Shown here one piece after another: positions 45,023 through 55,479 of a stretch of 64,000 nt of DNA. The notes under the pieces are model-generated. The model worked only from the letters and a program-made list of their open reading frames with translations, was not told where the DNA came from and made no database searches. The stretch comes from Prochilodus magdalenae. Taxonomy: Eukaryota; Chordata; Actinopteri; Characiformes; Prochilodontidae. Numbering within the stretch: position 1 is the stretch's first letter; each line of letters opens with the position of its first letter. Both the position numbers and the translations under genes were made by a program. Location of the stretch: positions 66,001-130,000 of the forward strand of contig JAMWET010003097.1 of assembly GCA_024036415.1 (NCBI GenBank), in the 5' to 3' direction.

Positions 45023-46117
45023 TAGAACACGCGAGCCCCACCTCTGTCTTTGAGCCCAGAGCTCATCATTAAACGTGAGTTCAGGTGTTGCGAAGGTTAC
45101 GCTGCCTCATCCAGCGTAACCCCTTCTTTCCGAACCCTCTTTCACGGCACATTACTGTAACCTATCGGCCCCCAGGTCCTCATTAACCACATCAGGTTTC
45201 CTCAGACTCCTGTGTGCTGCCTTAAGGTTGGGTGCAGGTTCAGCTTTAGCCAGGAGGAGTAGGCTAATGGAACGCCTTCCAAACAGAGCACTCAGAAGTT
45301 GAAACGCCTTATCCGAGTGGTTTTAATTACAGGAGAGGAGCGTGGCCCTCCGGCAGCTTGGAATAAGTGACTCCTTGCTCCGTACGCGGCAGCACGGGGT
45401 GCTAACGCTACCGTGACTAGCGTGGCATGCCCAAATTCCCTGTTGCCTGCAAATCAAAAGCGGACCCTCAGGTAAAAGCTCGTCTCTCTCCGTAGCGTCT
45501 TTAAGGAACACGTCCCGGCTTTTGTTCCTACACCCAGCTGTTTCATCTCGGCTCTGTTATACATACGGGATATCAGACGCAGTGAACCACGCTATTAACC
45601 TCTGCTGCTCTCAGATCAGTGATAACTCAGCACCGGAGAAGTTGTTCAATTCCGGATGGGCCCCTGGCCCTAATACTTCCACACGGAATCTGAAACCACA
45701 GGGGGGCCCCCCCTTCTGGACAAAAGAGGTTGAGATAAAAGTAGAGCTAAAGCTCAGCGATCTGGAGCCTCCTCCACCTTCCCATCCCGTCTCGCTCCCC
45801 CACTCGTCCTCATGCAGTATTTACCACACTCTTTGGTGGGCTAATCACCCTCTCCATCATGCCCCTGCCCCGGCGCGGACTCCCCGCTGTGGGCCGGAAG
45901 CCTTGTTGGCACCCCGTGAACTGAAGAACTAAATTTAACTCCACTGCGTCACCAGCGCCAGCCAAGAGCGATGACGAGCGAGCTCAGGCTGGACCGGGCT
46001 CAAGCGGTTGCTCTGCCGAGGATAGAAACGGAGCGTTTCATCAATTAGCCATTGGATGGTGCTGTGTCCCTTGGAGAGAGCCTGCTCAGAGCGCAGGCTG
46101 AGAAATCTACCCCCCTC

Positions 46118-46120
<3 letters not shown>
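45023..46120. other. Low-repeat segment, no gene recognised
   Basis: Unique sequence, CpG-containing. The 136-codon frame at 45522-45932 has no recognisable domain. Confidence 0.4.

Positions 46121-46121
<1 letters not shown>

Positions 46122-46176
<55 letters not shown>
46122..46176 (+). repeat. (GA)n microsatellite
   Basis: About 27 dinucleotide copies. Confidence 0.98.
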
Positions 46177-46177
<1 letters not shown>

Positions 46178-46672
46178 GGTTACAAATCAGGGAAACCTCG
46201 GAGAGAGACCGAGCTGCTGAATCTCATTAGGGAAAAGCCACGCAGTGACCGAATGCGATTCATTTAGTCTGAGAGGTATTGTGTGTTGCGGTAGATGCTC
46301 CGCAGGAAGTTATTACTGTACTGTCTCAGTCCACCGTATTAATAACTCCTGTGTTGGTGCACACACTGCGTTCAGGACAGTTTGCTTCCTGCTTCCTTGG
46401 CAGTCAGGCTCTTCTCTGTTAGCCCTGCCGCACACTGTATTCCCTCACACATACAAATTATTGAATTCCATTATTGAGTTCCAATCACTTCCATGGTCAC
46501 AGGAAGTTGGGCTCGGCTTTTTCCAGTGACAGGAATTCTCAATGCTTCAACGTACCAAGAGATTCTGGACCATTCCATCCTCCCAACTGTGATGTGGTAA
46601 GGCAAGGTCTACCCCATCACCGATGAAGCCTTCCCTTGTACTGTAAAATACGTGTGTATGTGTGGATATACT
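46177..46672. other. No gene recognised
   Basis: Unique sequence between the GA microsatellite and a Tc1 element. Nothing supported. Confidence 0.5.
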
Positions 46673-47745
46673 TACAGTGGGGTGCGACAGTTTGGGCAGC
46701 CTGGTTAATTTTCCTGATTTACCTTTATACCTTACCTTTTCCTGATTTACCTTTATACCTTACCTTTTTACCTCTATTTACCTTTATAAAGCATTGCTTG
46801 TTTGGTTAAAAAAAATAAATCGTTAAATATATCATATAGGGTACAAACACAGTGATATTTGAGAAGTGAAATTAAGTTTTTTAGGATTTACAGAAAGTGT
46901 GCAATAATTGTCTAAACAAAAGTAGGCAGGTGCATAAATTTGGGCACCAAAAAAAAAACCTTTAGTAGATCCTCCGTTCGCAGAAATAACAGCCTCTAAA
47001 CGCTTCCTATAGCTTCTAATGAGAGTCTGGATTGTGGCTGAAGGTACCTTAGACCATTCTTCTTTACAAAACATCTCTAGTTCATTCAGGTTTGATGGTT
47101 TCCGAGCATGGACAGCTCTCTGTAAGTGACACCACAGATTTTCAATAATATTCAGGTCTGGGGACTGAGATGGCCATTCCAGAACATTGCACTTGTTCCT
47201 CTGCATGAATGCATTAGTAGATTTTGAGCAGTGTTTAGGGTCGTTGTCTTGTTGGAAGATCCAGCCCCGGCGTGGCTTCAGCTTTGTCACTGATTCCTGG
47301 ACATTGGTCTCCAGAATCTGCTGATATTGATTGGAATCCATGCGTCCCTCAACTTTAACAAGATTCCCAGTCCCTGTACTGGCCACACAGCCCCACAGCA
47401 TGATGGAACCACCACCAATTTTTACTGTAGGTAGCAGGTGTTTTTCTTGGAGTGCTGTGTTCGTTTTCCTCCATGCATAACGGCCCTTGTTATGCCCAAA
47501 TAACACAGCACCTTATTCCAAAATGAAGCTGGCTTGTCCAAATGTGCTTTAGCATACCTCAAGCGGCTCTGTTTGTGATGTGGGCGGAGAAAAGGCTTCC
47601 TCTGCATCACTCTCCCATACAGCATCTCCTTGTGTACAGTGCGCCGAATAGTTGAACGATGCACAGTGACTCCATCAGCAGCAAGATCATGTTGTAGGTC
47701 TTTGGTCTTTGTAGGTCTGTGCCTGTGGTCTTCCATTTTCTCACG
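46673..47745 (-). pseudogene. Tc1-like transposase pseudogene with one terminal repeat (family A)
   Basis: A TA target and terminal sequence cagtggggtgcgacagtttg lie at 46673-46694. The minus strand encodes most of a Tc1 (DD34E) transposase in two frames. The first (47422-47760) has the N-terminal DNA-binding part (LAADGVTVHRSTIRRTVHKE). The second (46832-47506) has GRMDSNQYQQILE, WIFQQDNDPKHCSKS (second Asp) and [14 protein letters not shown] (Glu). At the frame change, about 47505-47520, the segment with the first catalytic Asp (normally W(S/T)DE) is missing: NKVL joins directly to LFGHNKGRY. The far terminal repeat is absent. It cannot encode an active enzyme, although it is the best preserved transposase in the window. 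Confidence 0.93.
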
Positions 47746-48025
47746 TTGGGGTAGGGTCAAAAGTGAATGTAAGTCTATGGGAGAAACGAGGGATGATTAA
47801 GCGACACGTAGAGGAGTGTGGGTCAGTAAGGATGTGGATTAACCCCCATTTCTTTTCCAAGCCCTGTTGGTAACTTTGCCCAACAGCCACCAAACTGCAT
47901 GTACTCATTCAGGGCGGATCCTCAAATCCACATCCTTACCGACCCACACTCCTCTATGTGTCGCTTAATCATCCCTTGTTTCTCCCATAGAGTCCCATTC
48001 ACTTTTGGCCCTACCCCAACCCTGT
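47746..48025. repeat. Inverted repeat, about 95-bp arms
   Basis: Left arm 47746-47842 and right arm about 47921-48020 are inverted copies, sharing for example gattaagcgacac with gtgtcgcttaatc, and gtgtgggtcagtaaggatgt with acatccttaccgacccacac. Spacer about 80 bp. It directly adjoins the truncated end of the Tc1 pseudogene. Confidence 0.85.
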
Positions 48026-49089
48026 TGTGTCCTTTAACCTACAGCCACCAAACTGCACGTACTCAGATCCCCAAACTCGAATCCACAGGGCTACTGACCT
48101 GCACTCCTCCATGTGATGTGGGAGTCTATGTGCCCTTGCGTCTTCCATAGGGTCCCATTCATTGTTACCACACCTCAGGAACAGGCCAGGAGCAAGCATG
48201 AGCTGCGCAACCACTCGGCATTATCTTCAGGAAATGCACTTTTCTAGTTCTCAGTTGTTTTGTGGAGCTTTAGTATGTTAACACAAGACATAGAGACGAG
48301 CCAGGAGCTAGGTGAGGAGGAAAACTGGACGGTCCATTTTGTTTTTTAGACTTTTTCCTTTTTCCTAGCAAAGAACCAAATTACAAAGTGCCTCCTCCGG
48401 TTGTACTTTCAGACTTCTACAAACTTCTACAGTCATAACAGTTTTGGAAAGTAGTTTTGGGGGCTTGTTATCAGAGTTTAAGAATTCCTGCACTGCGTGA
48501 GGAGTATCAGAGTGTGGGGGAGTGTTGGCAGCGGACGGGGCGGGAGGGAGGAGGCTTAGCCGAGCGCGTGGATGGTGCCGCTAATGTGAGTACAGCTGGC
48601 AGAAACCAGCAAACGGGGCTGCGTTGGAGCTAAACCCGATTGCGATGCTCAGGCGTGTAGCACCAACCTGGGCGCCCCTGGCACAGTAGCATGCCCAGGC
48701 TGACTTCATGAGAAATGGGTTTATTGTGTTTTGGTTTATGAGTTTGCTCAGTACGCATTTACAGATCGACACCGCAGACAGTCAGGAAGGTACGTCTGCT
48801 GGGTTCTCCAGGACTGCTCAGCAAATGGTGGGCTTGGATGTCGGAATACTTAATGGTCTCCTGTGTTGGTGAGCCCGCCTTGTTTCTTCGGTTGTATCAG
48901 GTAAGGAGGAGGTGCTGTTCTCGCTCCCTCAGGGCACCAGGTTTTTAACTGGTTCCAGCTAGGCTTCCTAGAACCTTGGTGCTACTCAGGGAACCAGCCT
49001 GTGTTTGTACCACTTTTACTGGAACCAGGAAACCTCAAGGGATACAACATCAAACCGAGGGACTTAGAGTTTGATCATTCCTTACACAG
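48026..49089. other. No gene recognised
   Basis: 48026-48180 still resembles the inverted-repeat family (ccaccaaactgcacgtactc is repeated from 47888). The rest is unique. No exon supported. Confidence 0.45.
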
Positions 49090-49215
49090 GTAGATAAAGG
49101 TAGTGTTGGGAGTCTTGCCCAAACACTCTTCTTGGCATAGCCTAGGCCTCTTGCCCAGGTAGGGGATCAAATGCCAGTCTACAGCATTGGAGGGCAAGGT
49201 GTTACCCAGTACACA
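49090..49215 (-). mobile_element. tRNA-derived SINE fragment
   Basis: The minus strand resembles the SINE at 28531-28654: gtagactggcatttgatccc (degraded B box), then gtgtttgggcaagactccc. Only the 3' half is clear. Confidence 0.55.
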
Positions 49216-49560
49216 CTACCAACCACAGCTGTAGTACCAAGATGGCGGAGCGTATAGATGACCTGCAAGTGTTGGTGCTGTTGGTCCAGAAACTACTGGA
49301 GATCAGAAGACATGGAAGAGGTTCTCCAGCAGACCACTAGGTGTCGCCATTGTTACCTCTTTCTTCAACAACTGACATGCTCATGCATGTTGTCACGGTT
49401 CGTGCTGGAGAACCAACTATTCTTTGGTTCTAGCTGAAAGCAAACTGATGTTGGAGCTCTGGACGTCTTAGGAATGCTCCAAAATGTTCCAAATGAGGTG
49501 CATGGACTGGAACAGAACCCGTTTCCTGTTCCACCAGGAAAGGTCAGTGGCTTCGGAAGC
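49216..49560 (+). repeat. Dispersed repeat R3, copy 1
   Basis: Shares short blocks in inverted order with 54484-54735: gtagtaccaagatggcggag versus ccgccatcttggtactac, and ggttcgtgctggagaacc versus ggttcttcagcacgaacc. Family unknown. Confidence 0.55.
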
Positions 49561-50734
49561 TAACAGGCTAATTCACATTAGCAGGCTAAAGGGTGAATGT
49601 GACAGAGGTCTGATTTTTTACAAGGCTGTGTGGAGAGAGATCTAATCCGATCTTTTCAAATCCGATTTTGAGGCAGTTTTGGATATGTGTTAGATCGGAT
49701 TTCATGTGGGGTTGTTTCACTCAGCGTTAGTGTGGCAGCAGAGCCGGTAAATGGTGTTAATGCCACATGGAGCTAACTACCCTGCACTGTCCTGCTGGTT
49801 AGCTTGCTGTTCGTGGTGCGTGACGTGGTTCACTCAGGTGACGTTACTGATTAGGAAGTGCGGGATGTCATTAATGACAGATCAGAGTCACATGCCTACA
49901 GGAATGAGAACCATCATGTTAGTGAGATCGGATCTGAGGAAAGACTGCTAACTGGCTAATCACTAGTTAGCATATTAACTACTGCACCTTATATCACCTG
50001 TTCAGTGTAATAATTATTAACACAATGCACTAGAGGGTCAAACCTCTTCTTCTCCCGAGTGAGGGGAGGAGGAAGGCCGGGGACAGGAATCAATCAATCA
50101 GTCAATCAACCAATCTTTATTTTCACACAGATGTACATTGAGGGTGACCCTCAAATTTAATACAACCAATGCCTTACATCTGAATGGAACAAATTCCAGT
50201 TGACAAAATAAATTAATATGGACCTTAATCTTTAAATTGAATCATTAAAGGATAAACTGCTCAACTTAATATTTAAAATAATAATAATAATATTTAAGAT
50301 TGTAACACTGAAGGATAAAAAGGCAAATTTAAAATTAAAAATAAAAATCAATATAGAAAAAGAATATCAAAATGAATACAATAGACTAGACTTAAATAAA
50401 GAAAAGATAAAGCAGTTTCAGGCCGTCTGAAGCTGGCGCTGTTTAAGGAACTAGGTGAGAGGATAACGGAGACACTGGGCAGATAAGAAGAACCTGTCAT
50501 TGCTTTAAACAGAGAAAAAATCAAAACTACAAACCAAAGCCAAGTTACCTGCGGGGCTTGTGGAGGGCCCTTACCCTCAGGGTGCCTCGGGACAGGCTAC
50601 TTTCCACCCTGCTGTATAAACGTAGAGTGGAGCATCAGAGAGTGGAGAGCTGGAGCCTGACTGGACTTCAGTCATCTCTCTTTAACAGAACCAGCAGTAT
50701 GGAGTTCTTCAGCAGGGGTCCCCTAGCCTGCAGG
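49561..50734. other. No gene; possible retroelement tail at 50083-50130
   Basis: aatcaatcaatcagtcaatc (50086 onward) followed by ctttattttcac looks like a minus-strand LINE 3' end with a short tandem tail. The following 250 bp is AT-rich. Weak. No exon elsewhere in the stretch. Confidence 0.35.
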
Positions 50735-51662
50735 GAGAACCAATACGCTGTATATGGAGAACCAACATGCTGTACATGAAGAACCAATATGCTGTACATG
50801 GAGAACCAACATGCTATGCATGGAGAACCAACATGCTGTACATGAAGAACCAACATGCTACACATGGAGAACCAATATGCTGTACATGGAGAACCAATAT
50901 GCTGTACATGGAGAACCAGCATGCTGTACATGGAGAACCAGCATGCTGTACATGGAGAACTAATATGCTATGCATGGAGAACCAATATGCTGTACTTGGA
51001 GAACCAATTTGCTATGCATGGAGAACCAATACGCTGTACATGGAGAAGCAATATGCTGTACTAAGAACCAATATACTGTACATGGAGAACCAACATGCTG
51101 CACATGGAGAACCAATATGCTGTACATGGAGAACCAATATTCTGTACATGGAGAACCAGCATGCTGTACATGGAGAACTAATATGCTATGCATGGAGAAT
51201 CAATATGCTGTACATGGAGAACCAATATGCTATGCATGGACAGCCAATATGCTGTACATGGAGAACCAATATGCTGTACATGGAGAACCAATTTGCTATG
51301 CATGGAGAACCAATATGCTGTACATGGAGAACCAATATGCTGTACATGGAGAAGCAATATGCTGTACATGGAGAAGCAATATGCTGTACATGGAGAACCA
51401 ATATGCTGTACATGGAGAACCAATATGCTGTACATGGAGAACCAATATGCTGTACATGGAGAACCAATATGCTATGCATGGAGAACCAGCATGCTGTACA
51501 TGGAGAACCAATACTCTGTGGAGAACCAACATGCTGTACATGGAGAACCAATATGCTATGCATGGAGAACCAATATGCTGTATATGGAGAACCAGCATGC
51601 TGTACATGGAGGACCAACATGCTGTACATGGAGAACCTATATGCTGTACATGGAGAACCAGG
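50735..51662 (+). repeat. 22-bp minisatellite
   Basis: About 42 copies of ggagaaccaatatgctgtac + at, with variants ccagcatg, ctatgcat and ccaatttg. Three units make 66 bp = 22 codons, so all frames stay open (308 and 250 codons plus, 147 and 128 minus). The products are monotonous (MENQYAVHGEPICCTWRTNM) and I read them as by-products. Confidence 0.97.
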
Positions 51663-51947
51663 CAGGCAGCTTTCCTCTCCACCTCACTGTTAGCAGGAGG
51701 TCCACCCAGCCTCCTCTGCTGAAAGGGTAAAGGTCACCTCATTTTCCAGTAAGGTGACAGATTGATGTTCTGGGGTCGGTGCTGCTACAGTACTGGTGTC
51801 AGCAGTACATGTGTTCATGACAGTCGCAGTGCCTTTCAGAAACAGGAGGAGCAGGGATGAAAGTCAGATGAACACACTCATCATCAAAGAATAGTAGGCC
51901 CCAGAGGGAGGTGTGGGAGTGTGGTGGTGTTGGGAAGGAGGATAAAG
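51663..51947. other. No gene recognised
   Basis: Short unique stretch between the 22-bp array and a Tc1 derivative. Confidence 0.5.
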
Positions 51948-52240
51948 GAGACCAGGATCAATAACTGATGATAAATCTAGACTGATATGATCAATATTTA
52001 TTGAGCTACACATACAGAAGTCTGTCTCTCAGTATGGTGGAGTCGGGCCGTCGTGTTTGCTGACCCAACACGCCAGACGTCTCGGTATGGAGCTGTAGAT
52101 GTTCTTAATGGTGTCCTGTGATAATCCATCCCATGCAGCTTGAACATCCTCACACAGTTCCTGCAGATGGTGCAGTGCGTGGAGGTGGAGTGACACTAGG
52201 CCTTCACCAGGACAATGTCTGCCAATGGTGGGAAGAGCCA
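51948..52240 (-). mobile_element. Tc1-like derivative (family B), copy 4 (3' part)
   Basis: Terminal sequence gaccaggatcaataactgat at 51951. The minus strand carries the C-terminal block (LQELCEDVQAAWDGLSQDTI, then SSIPRRLACWV), then cattggcagacattgt. The FSDES part is missing. The copy abuts a 42-bp array at the same ccaccattggcag / ccacaaggt joint as at 25985. Confidence 0.85.
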
Positions 52241-52575
52241 CAAGGTAGGTGTTTCCAATAAAGTGGCCGGTGAATGTATGCACAAGGTTGGAGAGTGGAA
52301 AGTCAGAGAGTGAAAGCACGAGGTGGGTGTTTCCAATAAAGTGGCCAGTGAGTGGAAGCACTAGGTGGGTGTTTCCAATAAAGTGGCCAGTGAGTGGAAG
52401 CACAAGGTGCGTGTTTCCAATAAAGTGGCCAGTGAGTGGAAGTACAAGGTAGGTGTTTCCAATAAAGTGGCCAGTGAGTGGAAGTACAAGGTAGGTGTTT
52501 CTAATAAAGTGGCCAGTGAGTGGATGTACAAGGTGGGTGTTTCTAATACAGTGGCCAGTGAGTGGATGTACAAGG
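52241..52575 (-). repeat. 42-bp minisatellite, array 3 (about 8 units)
   Basis: Units read ggtgtttccaataaagtggc on the plus strand. One unit is replaced by diverged sequence at about 52285-52315. Confidence 0.95.
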
Positions 52576-53189
52576 CAGATGTGGTGAATGTACAATATCT
52601 GGCAACATTAGCGGCAGGATAACACACAACGCGTTAGCCCCTGGGTTGCAGAGGTGTCTAGACCAGACAGATGTTTCCACCATCAATCAGTCACAACGAC
52701 ATTTTCCATCTTCACCCAACCATGTAAAATTAATGATGCCTAAAGGGCAACTCTTCCCCCTGGCAGAAACAGTGGCCTCTAGTGGTCAAAAACAAAACAA
52801 CCGTCCACTCTTGTTAAGAGCTCCTGCTCGACACATAGGCCGTGTACCCATTTGTTAATGGTCAAGCCGAATGGGGGAGGCTGAAACCAGACACTCCTGA
52901 CGCTTGTTTGTAGACCCCCTCAGTGATGCAGCTCATTTAGAAAACCAAAGGGAATCAGCTGTTCTTGTAATAATGGCCCGGGATGCAGACTCAGCAGTGC
53001 TCCACGGAAAAGAAAATGGAGGGATGGATAGAGAGGTGGAGGTGAGAGACTCTAAAAGTGGAAAATGTCAATGCTGTAGAATAAAATGAAAAAGCAGCAG
53101 CTGTAATATGGTACTTTGTGCCTGCAGAGCTCAGCTCTAAGCCTGTCTCACAAACTCAGTGGGTGGCAGGGCACTGCAGTGCACACTGT
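52576..53189. other. No gene recognised
   Basis: Unique sequence between two 42-bp arrays. No exon supported. Confidence 0.45.
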
Positions 53190-53880
53190 CTGGCCACTTT
53201 ATTGGAAACACACACCTTGTGCTTCCACTCACTGGCCACTTTATTAGAAACACCCACCTTGTACTTCCACTCACTGGCCACTTTATTAGAAACACCCACC
53301 TTGCGCTTCCACTCACTGGCCACTTTATTAGAAACACCCACCTTGTACTTCCACTCACTGGCCACTTTATTAGAAACACCCACCTTGTACTTCCACTCAC
53401 TGGCTGGCCACTTTATTAGAAACACCCACCTTGTGCTTCCACTCACTGGCCACTTTATTAGAAACACCCACCTTGTGCTTCCACTCACTGGCCACTTTAT
53501 TAGAAACACCTACCTTGTACTTCCACTCACTGGCCACTTTATTGGAAACACCCACCTTGTGCCTTCACTCACTGGCCACTTTATTAGAAACACCCACCTT
53601 GTGCTTCCACTCACTGGCCACTTTATTGGAAAGACCCACCTTGTGCTTCCACTCACTGGCCACTTTATTGGAAACACCCACCTTGTGCTTCCACTCACTG
53701 GCCACTTTATTAGAAACACCCACCTTGTGCTTCCACTCACTGGCCACTTTATTGGAAACACCCACCTTGTACTTCCACTCACTGGCCACTTTATTAGAAA
53801 CACCCACCTTGTGCTTCCACTCACTGGCCAGTTTATTAGAAACACCTGCCTTGTACCTCCACTCACTGGCCACTTACTTC
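53190..53880 (+). repeat. 42-bp minisatellite, array 4 (about 16 units)
   Basis: Units of ctggccactttattagaaac in the orientation opposite to arrays 2 and 3. One unit has a 4-bp insertion (ctggctggcc, 53400). No transposase fragment adjoins it. The 256-codon plus frame is a by-product. Confidence 0.97.
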
Positions 53881-54330
53881 AGAATTAAATGAGGTGTTTA
53901 TCCTCGGCTGTAAAGTCGCCACGTTGGAGATTCTGGTTTTTGCTTGGACAGCGAGGGTGTAGAAGGCATATTTAATACAGGTGCCAGCTGAAAGTGCTTT
54001 GCTGACAGGTGATTAAAGCTTCACAGTAATAGTAGAACCTTAGTATTAATTGAAAATCATTTCAAAGCCAAAGACACAGATCAAACGACGAAGATAAACA
54101 CCTGGGAGACACGGAGTTTCAATTATATGCTATATTAGAGAGACATGCCTTCAAACTGAGCCCTGAGTGTGACTGTATAATAAAAGGCAGAATCTCAGAG
54201 TAACCAATCCCTTGGAACCGAACTTTGGATCCTTTCAATATATGTTTCTTTGGAGACCCTTTGTAGTAAATGAGATTCGTGAGCGTGAAAAATCTTTTTA
54301 ACCTTCATAGAACCTCCAAATAACCTACAG
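53881..54330. other. No gene recognised
   Basis: Unique sequence. Nothing supported. Confidence 0.5.
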
Positions 54331-55090
54331 AAAGTTCTACAAATTGGTGCACACTCTTAAAAAACAGAAGGTTCTTCAAGTAGACCTTTCTCACCAATGT
54401 AGAACGGGTTCTGTTCTGATTGGCGCATCTATGAATAGATGGGAACCCAAATAATAAACAGGAAACCGAAAAATCTGTTCGTAGCTGGAACCAAAGAAAA
54501 GTAGGTTCTTCAGCACGAACCTTGACGACATTCATGGCCGTGCTAGTTGGTGAGGAAAGCGAAGACAACAATGGCGAGGTGAGGGTTCTACATCTCTTCT
54601 ACATCTTCTTATCTCTGGAAGTTGATCCGTACTCGCTTTTCAGACACCTGGAATAACAGCCCAAGCGCCTACAGGTAACCTATATGTTCCGCCATCTTGG
54701 TACTACTGCTTACTACGCTGTGTAGCGCCCTCTGCTGATGTTAATGACTTATCTTTAGATGTTCCTTGGTACCAATAAAAACTGGTGCAAATGCTGACGT
54801 GCTCTATGGTTCCATGAAGCATGAACAGAACCCATTCAAGAACCAGGGTTCCTTTGATCAAAGTGGGCTAAAGGGGTCCTTTAAACACTGGCTTGGAACA
54901 GAGCCTATACACCTATACACTCACTATGGACATTCTGTAATACGCAAAGAAACCTATGGGGTTCCTTTTAGTTCCTTAACCAAAATCCTAAATCCCTTTG
55001 TGGAACCTTTGGTTCTCTAACCCCAAAATTCTTTTGGGAACATTTTTTTTTATGTTATCGCTCAAAGAGCCCTTTTTGGTACTTTCACTC
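54331..55090 (-). repeat. Dispersed repeat R3, copy 2, and related ggttctt-rich sequence
   Basis: Contains gcacactcttaaaaaacag and aaggttcttc motifs seen in many fish interspersed repeats, plus inverted blocks of 49216-49560 (54500-54705). Frames of about 85 codons have no domain. Element type not assigned. Confidence 0.45.
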
Positions 55091-55479
55091 TTATAAGAAG
55101 TATAGAATATTTGCATTACGGGACGATGTGATAAAGCACGTCCGTTAACCCAACAAGTTGCCGTAGTAGGGGGCGCCCTCTATGGGTAGTGTCGGGCAAG
55201 TGGTCAAGAGACCTAGAAGAAATTCAGTCAGTACCAGAGTTCGTTTTCCCCCTTCACGTTGATTTACACACCAACCAATACAGTTATTTCCGTGTTTGCA
55301 CACACGCACACACTCGAAGAAGGAACCCAGTGAAAATGGTTCTCTGTACTAGCTAGAGGTTTCAGATTAAATGACTGGGAAGTTATATGGTCCTACTCCT
55401 GCTCGCACTCCGTCCGTGCTGTACTGAAATACCCCGCCCAGGGTGTAGACGGCCAACGAATCCGTCTATTTCTACACCG
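55091..55479. other. No gene recognised
   Basis: Unique sequence leading into the 16-bp array. Confidence 0.5.

Noticed and set aside
50767..51693. 308-codon plus-strand frame rich in Cys and Trp
   Set aside because: It is a 22-bp tandem repeat read through; all other frames are open as well and nothing like a promoter, domain or splice structure supports it.
53118..53888. 256-codon frame (and 244-245 codon frames at 25669 and 27482) with LPLTGHFIRNTHL repeats
   Set aside because: All are read-throughs of the 42-bp minisatellite, in some cases fused by chance to transposon relic sequence.
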